Assembly (NCBI GenBank): GCA_902789445.1 | Contig: CADAOB010000003.1 | Coordinates: 37,652 to 101,651 of the forward strand | Source: an uncultured Bacteroidia bacterium | GTDB taxonomy: Bacteria; Bacteroidota; Bacteroidia; Bacteroidales; UBA932 | Length of the DNA stretch: 64,000 nucleotides | Direction of reading: 5' to 3' | Shown here: positions 20,401 through 28,859 of the stretch, one piece after another | Layout of the letters: every line of letters begins with the position of its first letter | Position numbering within the stretch: position 1 is the first letter of the stretch | Program-made: the position numbers and the translations under genes | The notes under the pieces: generated by a model | The model's input: only the letters and a program-made list of their open reading frames with translations | Database searches by the model: none | Told to the model about the DNA's origin: nothing

Positions 20401-20773
20401 AAGCCACGACGATGGCTTCGTTGAGAAGCTCGGTAGCCGTCTTCAGCGTGACGTTCTGCTGGTAGGTTTCAGCCAGCGACAGCACGATGTCGGGGACCAC
20501 GACAGTCTGGCAACCGATCAGGGAATAGGTCACCTCGTAAGGACCGCCGGTACGCATACCCTGGATGGCATAGCGTCCGTCTTCGTTGGTCACCGCATAG
20601 TACTGGGTACCGGAAGGGGTGTGCACGGCGACGACCGCCGCACCGATCAGAGGCTCGCCGCTTTCATCGAGGACCTGTCCCGCGAGGTTCGCCGTGGTGA
20701 TCTGGGCGAAGGAAGGGATGGCCATCAGCAGAAAAGCTGCGGCACAGAGAAAAAACTTGAATGTTTTTTTCAT
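17471..20773 (-). CDS. Oar-like TonB-dependent outer-membrane receptor (second)
   Basis: 1100 residues, a close paralogue of the 12424-15708 product. Signal peptide ending SFAQ; regulatory-like domain (GQVLDESGEPLIGAAVVAVH); plug with FTVDGANFNNNFGLSDKLPG and IEELQVVISPYDVRQTNFIG; barrel containing RLPLVFFTNMPTNGG and ending WYASVGIKYLFN. It lies between the nuclease lipoprotein gene (46 nt upstream) and the OB-fold lipoprotein gene (15 nt downstream), with no terminator between, so the three are probably one operon. The arrangement suggests a receptor whose cargo is handled by the two lipoproteins. The cargo is not known, and uptake, as opposed to secretion, is an assumption. Confidence 0.9.
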   Translation of the reverse strand: MKKTFKFFLCAAAFLLMAIPSFAQITTANLAGQVLDESGEPLIGAAVVAVHTPSGTQYYAVTNEDGRYAIQGMRTGGPYEVTYSLIGCQTVVVPDIVLSLAETYQQNVTLKTATELLNEAIVVASALSKFSTEKTGAATNISNQQITNLPSVSRAITDVTRLSPYGGNGMSFAGADGRMANFTVDGANFNNNFGLSDKLPGGGSPISIDAIEELQVVISPYDVRQTNFIGGGVNAITKSGTNTFRGSAYVYHKNENMQGDAVYGEQITGARNKNRSTTYGFTAGGPIVKNKLFFFVNGEYSKIPSIVNRWRGSTDGVADPDNYVSRTRLSDLQRVSEYVKSKYGYDTGSWTDFPADENNMKILARLDWNISQKHKLALRYNYTKNNVWNSPNGSSMDGGSRMSGARMSQYSMSFANAMYSMQNIVSTWSLDLNSRLSDNLSNQFLATFSKLDDVRGTNSDEFPFIDILDDSQSNNYMALGYELFTWNNAVHNTIANVKDDITWYKGNHKLTAGISYEYQMADNQYMRNGTGYYRYRTVEDFLSGATPEVVCLTYGYDGEQYPAARVQFHKAGIYAQDDWNVTDRFKLTYGVRIDGLFFDNGDLLTNQAIMNLSYYPRIYDYQETHIDTGKWPTSKVTFSPRVGFSWDVFGDKSFKVRGGTGLFSGRLPLVFFTNMPTNGGLVQYQAQINAKNAEARGFSMDVFNGGLVTDANGKATVDALYQKLIGLGYPSTVSSKDGTVPSAVNGVDPRFRMPQVWKSSLAFDYSFPTSFPFTFTAEGIFNKTINAVAISDWSIKNVAGFARFNGADNRPIYPSNYRTGTKAFVLENTDKGYGWSASAQINMRPIESLSLMAAYTHTVNKEITGMPGSAAESAFTYVPTNEGPNYIKLHNSQYVTPDRVVASLTHHDKSGNHYSFIYEAWRGGYNYSYMTTNDMNGDGYNYDALYIPTDEEVSSRAFRFKSSDDQTRFMDFVHNDKYLSSHQGQYAEGYSVYSPWVHRVDFSYKHDFTVKCGKNTNTLQLCLDLKNVLNLFNSSWGVSKYLNPAIGSDARILKYEGVDADGYATFSTPSAISGTTETFVPNHALGQCWYASVGIKYLFN

Positions 20774-20819
20774 GGATGTTGTTTAAAGTTTATAGAATAT
20801 AGAAATAGTTATGTTCAGT

Positions 20820-22883
20820 CTATAGTCCCCAGGAGGAAGCATCGTATCGGGCCTCCGCCTCTTTTTCATACGCATCATTCAGGTTGTGGAAGAAATCGAT
20901 GCCCGTGAGGGTTTCGATCTCGTCCACGGTCCGGACGAAAGAACGGCTCAGGGCCGTTTCGCCGTATGCCTTGTTCTCCATCCAGAAACCGATGGCGGAA
21001 TAGCCGCCGTTGGCAGTTCCGGAGGTATATTTCAGCAGCACTTTGTAATAGGCCTTGGGAACCGCCACGGGATTGCCGTCTGCATCGTTCACCGTCTTGC
21101 GCGAAGGATCGGACGCCGTCGTCAGCACGCAGCCGGTGACGACGTAAAGGGTGTCGCAGGAATTGATCTGGCCGCGGACCTGCACCTCCAGCCGCTCCCA
21201 GAGTCCCTGGTTCAGGTCGGCATTCTGCGGCGTGATGTTCGTGAAATAGAAGGTCTGCTCGTTGGCCGCGGCGCTGCAGAGCCGGTCGGCGGAGGGCAGC
21301 TGATGGCCGCGGTCATAGCCGGTATAACTCCGGTAGGCATTGCCCTGGTAGCGTTTGGGTACCAGCGGATCGTATTCCCATTTGTCGGTACGGGTGCTGC
21401 CCGTGGTCATGCCCTTGTAGAGCGGATAGGCCACCCAGCGCGAGACACGGCCCGGAAGGTCGAGCAGGAAGGAGTAGTTGCGCACGGTCTGGCCGTTGTA
21501 ACTCATGTCGTGGCTGAAGAAAGCCGCATCGGGATCCGAAGCCGGGAGGGCGGGCAGTTCCAGCCAGTTCTGCACAGGGCTGGGCACCAGCGCTTCGAAA
21601 GGCTGCTGGGTGATGGAGAATTTGAGTTCCTTCTGCGAAATGGCGGCATCTTCCGTGGTGAAGGTGATGACGGCCGTACGGGTAACCGAACTGCTGGGAT
21701 TGTCCCGGTAGGTCACGGTCACCTGGCCGCCTTCCGTGCCGGAGGCCGGGCTGACGGAGAAGTCCGGATGGGACGAGGATGCCTTCCAGGCCACCGAGGA
21801 GGCCAGCGTAATATTGAAGGTACCTGCATCGCCGCTGACGGTCTTGTCGGTCGTTTCGAGGGAGAAACGGGCGACGCCGCCGAAACGCTCGCCGGTCAGG
21901 CCGGCGTAGTCGTTCTTATCCGAAACAGAAAGCTGGAAACGGCTGCCGTATTTGCCGGCGATGCCTTTGAGCACACCGCTGCCGGAAGGGACGGTTTCGT
22001 TGCGGAAAGTCGCGTAGCGTGAGGTAAAGAGATCGAATTCGCCGCCGTTCTTTCCGACGAATTTGATGGAGGTATTGGCATCGGACGTGGCAAAGGTCTT
22101 GCCCATGTGTTCCTGGGCGACCTGCACATCCTTGACAGCTACGTACATACACTCGTAGTCACCCGTCAGGAGCTGCTCGACCGTAATCTCTTTGGCAGCC
22201 GGCGTTGCGTTTCCACTCACCGCGATATTGCCGTTCGGCAGGCCGTTGACCTGGAGGGCGCCATTATTGTAGACCGAAAGCGTCTGGCCTTTCAGCCGGA
22301 CACGGACACGCTGGCCGCGCGTGATATCCTTGTTGTCGTTCTGGCAGTAGAGCATGATGCCGGCGTCGCCGTCGCTGATGATGATCGTCTTGGCCGACGT
22401 ATAATTGTTCAGGCCGCCGTCGGTGTCACGCCGGTAGTCGCTGACCACCAGTCCTTCGATGACGATGTTGTCATTGATCGTATAGTCGCTTCCTTTATAA
22501 AGGGAGCGGACCTCGCGGATGGATTTTTCCGCCGGGCCGGCTTCCACATACATATCCTGCGAGACGCTGACCGTGACAGCCTGGTCGGAGGTCGTGAACG
22601 TCAGGGTCGCGTAGCGGGCCTCGCCCGTATTGGCATCGGTGGTAACAATCACGGTGCCGTTGCCGCTGCCGGCGCTTGCCGAGAGCTTGACCCAACTGGC
22701 GTCCGACTGGACATACCAATTCGAATTCGAAGTGACCGAAATTTTTTCAGAACCGCCTTGGGTCTTGAAGGAAACGGTTGCGGGAGACACGGAAACAGTC
22801 TGCTTCTCGGGTTCGGGCTGCCCGCACGCGGACAAAGCGAACGCCAAGACAGCAAAGAAAATAAGCAGTCTGGAAGGTTTCAT
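20820..22883 (-). CDS. Secreted lipoprotein nuclease: BACON, OB-fold and DNA/RNA non-specific endonuclease (NUC1)
   Basis: 687 residues. Lipobox ALSAC (Cys about 20). BACON domain (about 30-115: ASWVKLSASAGSGNGTVIVT); OB-fold/DUF5689-like region (about 120-340: VIEGLVVSDYRRDTDG, QRVRVRLKGQTLSVYNNGAL); second BACON-like domain (about 345-435); C-terminal NUC1 domain with the DRGH motif (Asp524-His527 in DRGHQLPSAD) followed by FYFTNITPQNADLNQGLWERLE, carrying the metal-binding Asn. The family cuts DNA and RNA without sequence preference using one Mg2+. Attached to the cell surface, it would degrade external nucleic acid. It is first in the operon, with a -7 element at 22907-22914. Fusion of nuclease, OB and BACON units supports a binding-and-cutting role. 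Confidence 0.9.
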   Translation of the reverse strand: MKPSRLLIFFAVLAFALSACGQPEPEKQTVSVSPATVSFKTQGGSEKISVTSNSNWYVQSDASWVKLSASAGSGNGTVIVTTDANTGEARYATLTFTTSDQAVTVSVSQDMYVEAGPAEKSIREVRSLYKGSDYTINDNIVIEGLVVSDYRRDTDGGLNNYTSAKTIIISDGDAGIMLYCQNDNKDITRGQRVRVRLKGQTLSVYNNGALQVNGLPNGNIAVSGNATPAAKEITVEQLLTGDYECMYVAVKDVQVAQEHMGKTFATSDANTSIKFVGKNGGEFDLFTSRYATFRNETVPSGSGVLKGIAGKYGSRFQLSVSDKNDYAGLTGERFGGVARFSLETTDKTVSGDAGTFNITLASSVAWKASSSHPDFSVSPASGTEGGQVTVTYRDNPSSSVTRTAVITFTTEDAAISQKELKFSITQQPFEALVPSPVQNWLELPALPASDPDAAFFSHDMSYNGQTVRNYSFLLDLPGRVSRWVAYPLYKGMTTGSTRTDKWEYDPLVPKRYQGNAYRSYTGYDRGHQLPSADRLCSAAANEQTFYFTNITPQNADLNQGLWERLEVQVRGQINSCDTLYVVTGCVLTTASDPSRKTVNDADGNPVAVPKAYYKVLLKYTSGTANGGYSAIGFWMENKAYGETALSRSFVRTVDEIETLTGIDFFHNLNDAYEKEAEARYDASSWGL

Positions 22884-22906
22884 TTCTGCAGCTTGAAACT
22901 TTGCTG

Positions 22907-22914
22907 CAAAAGTA
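22907..22914 (-). promoter_or_regulatory. -7 element for the nuclease operon
   Basis: TACTTTTG on the minus strand lies 23 nt upstream of the nuclease ATG (22883), in the same 14-mer as at 15743-15750. It is back to back with the metK promoter. Confidence 0.55.
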
Positions 22915-22923
22915 GCAATATTT

Positions 22924-22953
22924 TTTGTTTCTGGAAATTAATATCTACCTTTG
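22924..22953 (+). promoter_or_regulatory. Canonical Bacteroidota promoter of metK
   Basis: TTTG (22924-22927) is separated by 18 nt from TACCTTTG (22946-22953), matching the -33/-7 consensus. Transcription should begin near 22958, giving a leader of about 60 nt. Confidence 0.8.
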
Positions 22954-22969
22954 CCGTCCATTAAAAACC

Positions 22970-23019
22970 CTGTGGATGGATTTGACTGCTTGCCAACCAC
23001 GCTAAAAAAAGGCTAAAAT
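22970..23019 (+). promoter_or_regulatory. SAM-II-like (SAM-alpha) riboswitch upstream of metK
   Basis: The leader carries the SAM-II signature in order. The 5' P1 strand is TGTGG (22971-22975) and the loop is GATTTGACTGCTTGCCAA (22979-22996). The 3' P1 strand is CCACG (22997-23001), and the A-rich tail CTAAAAAAAGGCTAAAA (23002-23018) could fold back on the loop as a pseudoknot. The loop and tail resemble the GAUUU...UUGCAA and GCUAAAAA of the known class as I remember it. The element ends 2 nt before the metK ATG, so SAM binding would probably hide the ribosome site. This is a pattern match from memory, not a covariance-model score. Confidence 0.82.
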
Positions 23020-23020
23020 T

Positions 23021-24262
<1,242 letters not shown>

Positions 24263-24624
24263 ACGCAGCTGCTTGGACACCGCTCCTTCGATGCCAGGCA
24301 CCGTGAGCGCATAGTGGACGACGGCCGTACCGGCTTCCTCATCCACTTCGACAAAAACGATTTTGAAAGAGGTCTCGCTGACGGCCTCTTTCATTTTTTG
24401 TGCGATCTCGTCGGGAACGGCGTTCTGGACGGCGGAGACTTTGGACAGCCGCGCCGCACAGGCTGGTGTACAGAAATCAGCCGCTGCGCCGTATTCGCCC
24501 GCATAAAAGGCAGTCAGGAACTGTTCGGCCGTCGCCTGCGCGCGCTTTTCGGGAGACTGGCAGGCGGTCAGGCCCAGCAGGCAGCACAGGGCCGCCGTAA
24601 GGATCAGGATTCGTTTCATAGCTT

Positions 24625-27138
24625 TCAGATGTCCATTTCAACCACCGTGATGCCGGCGCCGCCCTGCTGGACGGCCTCGTCGCGGAAGGAGGCGACGGCC
24701 GGAACGGTCTTCAGATATTTGCGGATTTCCTCGCGCAGCACCCCGTTGCCCTTGCCGTGCAGGATCTTGACCTGGCCGACGCCGACCATCGTGGCGTCGT
24801 CGATGAAGTGCATCACGATCTCCAGGGCGTCGTTGAGCCGTTCGCCGCGGATGTCGATCGTGGGGCGGAACTCCAGTTTGCGCCGGCTGATCGACTCGCT
24901 GTCATAGTGGATGACGGGGCGGAACGTACTGCGGGATTTTTCCTTGTACTGCTGGTTCGAGATCTTCTCCACTTTGCCGGGGGCGATCTTCGAGATGATG
25001 CTGCCGATCGAGACGGAGATGTATTTGGCGGCGATCTGCGTGACTTCACCCACCATGTCGTTGTCCTTGAGCCGGACCTTGTCGCCGACCTGGAGCGGGC
25101 TGTCATCCACAGCGGCCTTGTCCTTACGGGTAGCGGCTTTTCCGTCATTCCCGGCCTGACCGGGAATCTCCCCGCGTTTTACCTTCCGCTGGCGCTCACG
25201 CTCCTTCCGCGCGACGATCTGCTGCATCTTGCGCTCGATGGCCGCGTCGTTCTGGCTGGGATGCTCCGCCTGGATCTCTTCCTTGAACTTGGCCAGGTTC
25301 TCGCGGGCGGTGCGCGTCTTTTCGCGTTCGGCCTGCGCCTCGCGGATCTCGCGGATGGTGCGCTCGACCTGCTTGTTGGCTTCGGCGAGAATTTCCTGCG
25401 CCTCTTTTTTAGCTTCGTCCAGAATGCTCTTCTTCAGCGCTTTGACCTCACTGAGTTCCTTCTCATACTTGTCGGTCAGGCTCTCGAGGGTCTTGTCGGT
25501 CGTCTTGATGCGGGCCAGTTTCTCGTCGAGGGCGCGGCGGCTGCGGGCGATCTGCCGCAGGTTGCGTTCGATGTTGACGAATTCACTGCCGGCCCGCTCT
25601 TCGGCATCCTTGACCACTTCGCCGGGCAGGCCCATCTTGCGGGCCAGTTCGAAGGCGAAGGAGTTGCCGGGCATTCCCTGCTGGAGCTGGAAGAGCGGCT
25701 TGATGGCGGCTCCGTCGAAAAGCATGGCGCCGTTGACCACGCCGGAGCTCTTGTCGGCGTAGAGTTTAAGATTGGTGTAGTGGGTCGTGATCACACCATA
25801 GACACCCATCTCGTCGAGCCGGGCGAGCACCGCTTCGGCGATGGCTCCGCCCGCCGCCGGCTCCGTTCCGCTGCCGAATTCGTCGATCAGCACGAGCGAC
25901 GAAGCCGTGGCATGCGTCAGGATCTCACGCATGTTCTTCAGATGCGAGCTGTAGGTACTCAGGTCGTTTTCCAGCGACTGGTCGTCGCCGATGTCGATGA
26001 AGATGCTGTCGAAGATCATCATCTCGCTCACCTCGGAGGTCGGGATGAGCATGCCCCACTGGAACATGTATTGCAGCAGGCCCACCGTCTTGAGGCACAC
26101 CGACTTGCCGCCGGCATTCGGGCCGGAGATCAGCAGGATGTGCTTGTCGCGCGTCAGTGAGAGGGTCAGCGGCACGATCTCTTTCTTCTCGCGCCGGAGC
26201 GAGGCTTCGAGCAGCGGATGGCGGGCCCGGCGCAGGTTGAGCCCGCCCCCTTCGGAGAGGATGGGCATGCCGGCGATCATGTCGAGTGCCACCAGGGCTT
26301 TTGACCGGATGAAATCGATCTCGCCGATGTATTCGGAGGCGGCGATCAGGCCGCCGAGGTAGGGTCGCAGGAATTCGGTGAATTCGAAGAGGATGCGGGC
26401 AATCTCACGCTGCTCGTCGAACTGCAGTTCGCGGATCTGATTGCCCAGTTCGATGATTTCCAGCGGTTCGACGAAGGCCGTCTTGCCGCTGGCCGACTCG
26501 TCGTACACGATGCCGGGCAGTTTCTTCTTGGCGCCGGCCGGCACGGGAATGAGCACGCGGCCGTCGCGGACCACCACTTCCGCGTCGGTATCGACCAGGC
26601 CTTCGCCCTTGGCCGCGCCCAGGATGGCGTTGATGCGGCGCGAGACCTGGCCCTCTTTGGAACGGAGGGTGCGCCGGATCTCGCCGAGCGCCTGCGAAGC
26701 GGTGTCGCGCACCTCGCCCGCCCGGTCGAGGATCGTCTCGATGCGGCGGCCGATTTCCGGCTCATAGGTCACAGAGGCCGATATCTGCCGGAGCGTGGGA
26801 TAGAGGTCGTCCTTGCAGTCCCGGAAGAATGCCAGGATGCGGCGGAGGGTGTCGAGGCTGGTGCGCAGCGCCCGCAGCGAGGGCAGGTCGATGGTCGTAT
26901 TCTCAGCCTGCAGGGGCAGGAGGAAAGCCTTCGTATCGAGATAGCCGCCGGCGGGAAAACTGTCCTCGAACAGGCAGATGAGCCGCATCTCGTCGGTCAG
27001 GCGAAGCCGGAACATGATTTCTCCCGGGTCGCGGGAGATCTGTTCGGCCTCCACTTTCCGAAGGGCATATTGCGTGGCGCATTTGGCGGCAATCTTTTCC
27101 CTGACCTTGTCAAATCCGATCTTCTGTTCGAGTACCAT
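24625..27138 (-). CDS. mutS2: MutS2 family ATPase/Smr endonuclease
   Basis: 837 residues. MutS-like clamp and ATPase: Walker A GPNAGGKS at 339-346, Walker B/signature LVLIDEFGSGTEP and the HTT...LYAD switch region. A long coiled coil follows (about 515-660) and then a C-terminal Smr nuclease domain (about 765-837: DIRGERLNDALEIVMHFID, HGKGNGVLR). The family suppresses recombination and/or acts on stalled ribosomes; it is not a mismatch-repair MutS. A palindromic element (25143-25170) is inserted in frame in the linker, adding EIPGQAGNDG around residues 657-666. It is 15 nt after cdaA. Confidence 0.95.
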   Translation of the reverse strand: MVLEQKIGFDKVREKIAAKCATQYALRKVEAEQISRDPGEIMFRLRLTDEMRLICLFEDSFPAGGYLDTKAFLLPLQAENTTIDLPSLRALRTSLDTLRRILAFFRDCKDDLYPTLRQISASVTYEPEIGRRIETILDRAGEVRDTASQALGEIRRTLRSKEGQVSRRINAILGAAKGEGLVDTDAEVVVRDGRVLIPVPAGAKKKLPGIVYDESASGKTAFVEPLEIIELGNQIRELQFDEQREIARILFEFTEFLRPYLGGLIAASEYIGEIDFIRSKALVALDMIAGMPILSEGGGLNLRRARHPLLEASLRREKKEIVPLTLSLTRDKHILLISGPNAGGKSVCLKTVGLLQYMFQWGMLIPTSEVSEMMIFDSIFIDIGDDQSLENDLSTYSSHLKNMREILTHATASSLVLIDEFGSGTEPAAGGAIAEAVLARLDEMGVYGVITTHYTNLKLYADKSSGVVNGAMLFDGAAIKPLFQLQQGMPGNSFAFELARKMGLPGEVVKDAEERAGSEFVNIERNLRQIARSRRALDEKLARIKTTDKTLESLTDKYEKELSEVKALKKSILDEAKKEAQEILAEANKQVERTIREIREAQAEREKTRTARENLAKFKEEIQAEHPSQNDAAIERKMQQIVARKERERQRKVKRGEIPGQAGNDGKAATRKDKAAVDDSPLQVGDKVRLKDNDMVGEVTQIAAKYISVSIGSIISKIAPGKVEKISNQQYKEKSRSTFRPVIHYDSESISRRKLEFRPTIDIRGERLNDALEIVMHFIDDATMVGVGQVKILHGKGNGVLREEIRKYLKTVPAVASFRDEAVQQGGAGITVVEMDI
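25143..25170 (-). repeat. Palindromic element inserted in frame in mutS2
   Basis: A 28-nt palindrome (ATTCCCGG...CCGGGAAT, 5-nt centre) that differs only in its two pairing A/T-to-G/C positions from the copy at 53228-53255. It encodes EIPGQAGNDG in the mutS2 linker. Confidence 0.85.
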
Positions 27139-27153
27139 GCTGCGCCGTTCCTC

Positions 27154-27933
27154 CTATTTGTACGATTCTTCGATGGCCAGACGGAGTTCGGTGATGCTGC
27201 CCATCGTGCGGATGTTGCCTTCTTTCACGAAGGAAATGTTCCCCGTCTCTTCTGAAACCACGATGATCGAGGCGTCCGAAACTTCGCCCAGGCCCAGGGC
27301 GGCGCGGTGCCGCATGCCGTAATGGGCGGGAATGTCCTGCCGCTGGGTGATCGGCAGGGTGCAGCGGGCGGCCAGGATCCGGGTCTCCGACAGAATCATG
27401 GCGCCGTCGTGGAGCGGGGAATTCTTGAAAAAAATGTTTTCGATCAGGCGGCGGCTGATGCGGGCGTCGATCTCGTCGCCCGTTTCCAGGATGTCGCCCA
27501 GCGCCGACCCGTGCCGCAGCACGATCAGGGCGCCTGTCTTTGTCTCCGACATCTTGCGGCAGGCGGCGGTCAGCTCTTCCAGTTCGCGGGGGGCCATCCC
27601 GCCCGACTTGCGGGCCCGGAACAGTTTGTTGAACACGCCTTTCTGCGCAGCCGTCGTACTGGAACTGATGCGCAGCAGGAAGCGCCGGATCTCCGGTTGG
27701 AAAATCACCAGCAGCGCCACCACGCCTACGCCCAGCACCTGCCCCAGGATGAACGAGAGCAGTTTCATGCCCAGCGCACGCGAGGCGATCCAGACCACAT
27801 AGAGCAGCAGGATGCCGAGGAAAATATTGACGGCCGACGTCCCCCGAACGACGCGGATGAGCCAATAGATCAGCAGCCCGACCATGAGTACGTCGAGCAC
27901 GTCGATAAAGGAGATGTCGATGAAATCAAACAT
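27154..27933 (-). CDS. cdaA: Diadenylate cyclase CdaA
   Basis: 259 residues. Three N-terminal membrane helices (about 10-80) precede a DAC domain that joins two ATP into cyclic di-AMP. Active-site motifs are SPLHDGAMIL (DGA) and HYGMRHRAALG (RHR). It is first of the operon with mutS2 and a small lipoprotein. A -7 element (TAACTTTG, 27942-27949) ends 8 nt before the ATG, leaving almost no leader. The signal probably controls osmotic and wall homeostasis; no cognate phosphodiesterase is in the window. Confidence 0.95.
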   Translation of the reverse strand: MFDFIDISFIDVLDVLMVGLLIYWLIRVVRGTSAVNIFLGILLLYVVWIASRALGMKLLSFILGQVLGVGVVALLVIFQPEIRRFLLRISSSTTAAQKGVFNKLFRARKSGGMAPRELEELTAACRKMSETKTGALIVLRHGSALGDILETGDEIDARISRRLIENIFFKNSPLHDGAMILSETRILAARCTLPITQRQDIPAHYGMRHRAALGLGEVSDASIIVVSEETGNISFVKEGNIRTMGSITELRLAIEESYK

Positions 27934-27941
27934 ATTCAGAC

Positions 27942-27949
27942 AAAGTTAG
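27942..27949 (-). promoter_or_regulatory. -7 element for cdaA-mutS2
   Basis: TAACTTTG on the minus strand matches TAnnTTTG and ends 8 nt before the cdaA ATG, so the 5' leader can be only a few nucleotides. Confidence 0.55.
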
Positions 27950-27991
27950 CAATAATTCTGTATCTTGCGAAAGATTTTCGAGGTGAGCGAT

Positions 27992-28717
27992 ATGTGCCGA
28001 TCTTTCATACCTGCTTTTCTGACGAGCCTCCGGGGGCTGCGGGACTTGTTTTTCCCGCGCAAATGTGTCGTGTGCGGCCGCGTGCTGGCGGCCGGTGAGC
28101 AGGACCTGTGCCCGCACTGCCGGGATGAACTGCCGCTGACTTACCAGTGGGATATTGTCCAGAACGCTGCATTCGAACGGCTGGCGCGCCGCTTCGAGCC
28201 CGAAGCGGCCGCCGCGCTGTTCTTCTTCCGCCAGCAGAGCGATTTCCGCAAAATCATCTATGCCATCAAATACGGCGGCAGACCGGACCTGGGTCGCCGG
28301 ATGGGACAGTTGTTGGGAGAAAAGCTCAAGGGAAGCCGGCAGTTCCGGGACATCCAGGCCGTCGTCCCCGTGCCGCTTCACCCGTTGCGGCGTTGGAAAC
28401 GGGGTTACAACCAGGCGGAAGCCATCGCCCGCGGCATCGCAGCCGCCCTCGACCTGCCGGTCGAGACTGCCCTGCTCCGCCGCAGCCGCTACACGAAGAC
28501 GCAGACCCGCCTGCGGGGCACAGCCAAAACCCGGAACGTAGCCGACGCTTTCCGCCTCGATGCGAGCCGGAGCGTGCAGTTGCAAAGCGACGGCGTCCGC
28601 CATCTCCTGCTGGTCGATGACGTCCTGACCAGCGGTTCGACGCTGGCCGCCTGCGCCGCCCCGCTCCGCGCCGCCGGCTTCCGCATCAGCTGCGCCACCC
28701 TCGCCTTCGCCGGGTAG
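27992..28717 (+). CDS. comF: ComF family phosphoribosyltransferase-like protein
   Basis: 241 residues. An N-terminal zinc ribbon (CVVCG and CPHC) is followed by a type I PRTase domain with the PRPP loop LLLVDDVLTSGSTL. ComF proteins take part in DNA uptake for transformation in naturally competent bacteria; here that role is inferred only from the family. The ATG at 27992 is chosen over a TTG at 27965. It is divergent from cdaA and convergent with the S46 peptidase gene, the gap between holding a 104-bp inverted-repeat element. Confidence 0.9.
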   Translation: MCRSFIPAFLTSLRGLRDLFFPRKCVVCGRVLAAGEQDLCPHCRDELPLTYQWDIVQNAAFERLARRFEPEAAAALFFFRQQSDFRKIIYAIKYGGRPDLGRRMGQLLGEKLKGSRQFRDIQAVVPVPLHPLRRWKRGYNQAEAIARGIAAALDLPVETALLRRSRYTKTQTRLRGTAKTRNVADAFRLDASRSVQLQSDGVRHLLLVDDVLTSGSTLAACAAPLRAAGFRISCATLAFAG

Positions 28718-28736
28718 ATTTAACGCTTTTACCTCC

Positions 28737-28840
28737 AGTGTTCGGGTATATGGCTTTCAGACCGTCTCCGCCAAGGCGGCGGGCCCCTCCCTCTAATAGC
28801 CGAGGGTGGCTAAGGTCTTCAAGCCATATACCCGAACACT
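28737..28840. repeat. 104-bp inverted-repeat element with internal hairpins
   Basis: Two perfect 20-bp arms (28737-28756 and 28821-28840, AGTGTTCGGGTATATGGCTT and its complement) are extended after a 2-nt mismatch by AGACC/GGTCT. Inside are two further hairpins: CCGCC/GGCGG (28768-28779) and TAGCC/GGCTA (28797-28812). It lies between convergent comF and the S46 gene. There is no T tract on either side. Confidence 0.9.
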
Positions 28841-28859
28841 TCCGGAAAAGAATAGCTTA

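Noticed and set aside
15884-20908. 1674-codon plus-strand open frame, and similar long ones at 7-2154, 3756-6902, 12226-15891, 28806-30845, 32516-36484 and 54936-57524
   Set aside because: They are antisense shadows of well-supported genes; GC-rich third positions suppress stops. The translations are low in meaning, with no family motifs or signal peptides.
28737-28840. Integron attC site
   Set aside because: The outer ends lack the RYYYAAC/GTTRRRY core sites, and no integrase or cassette array is present.
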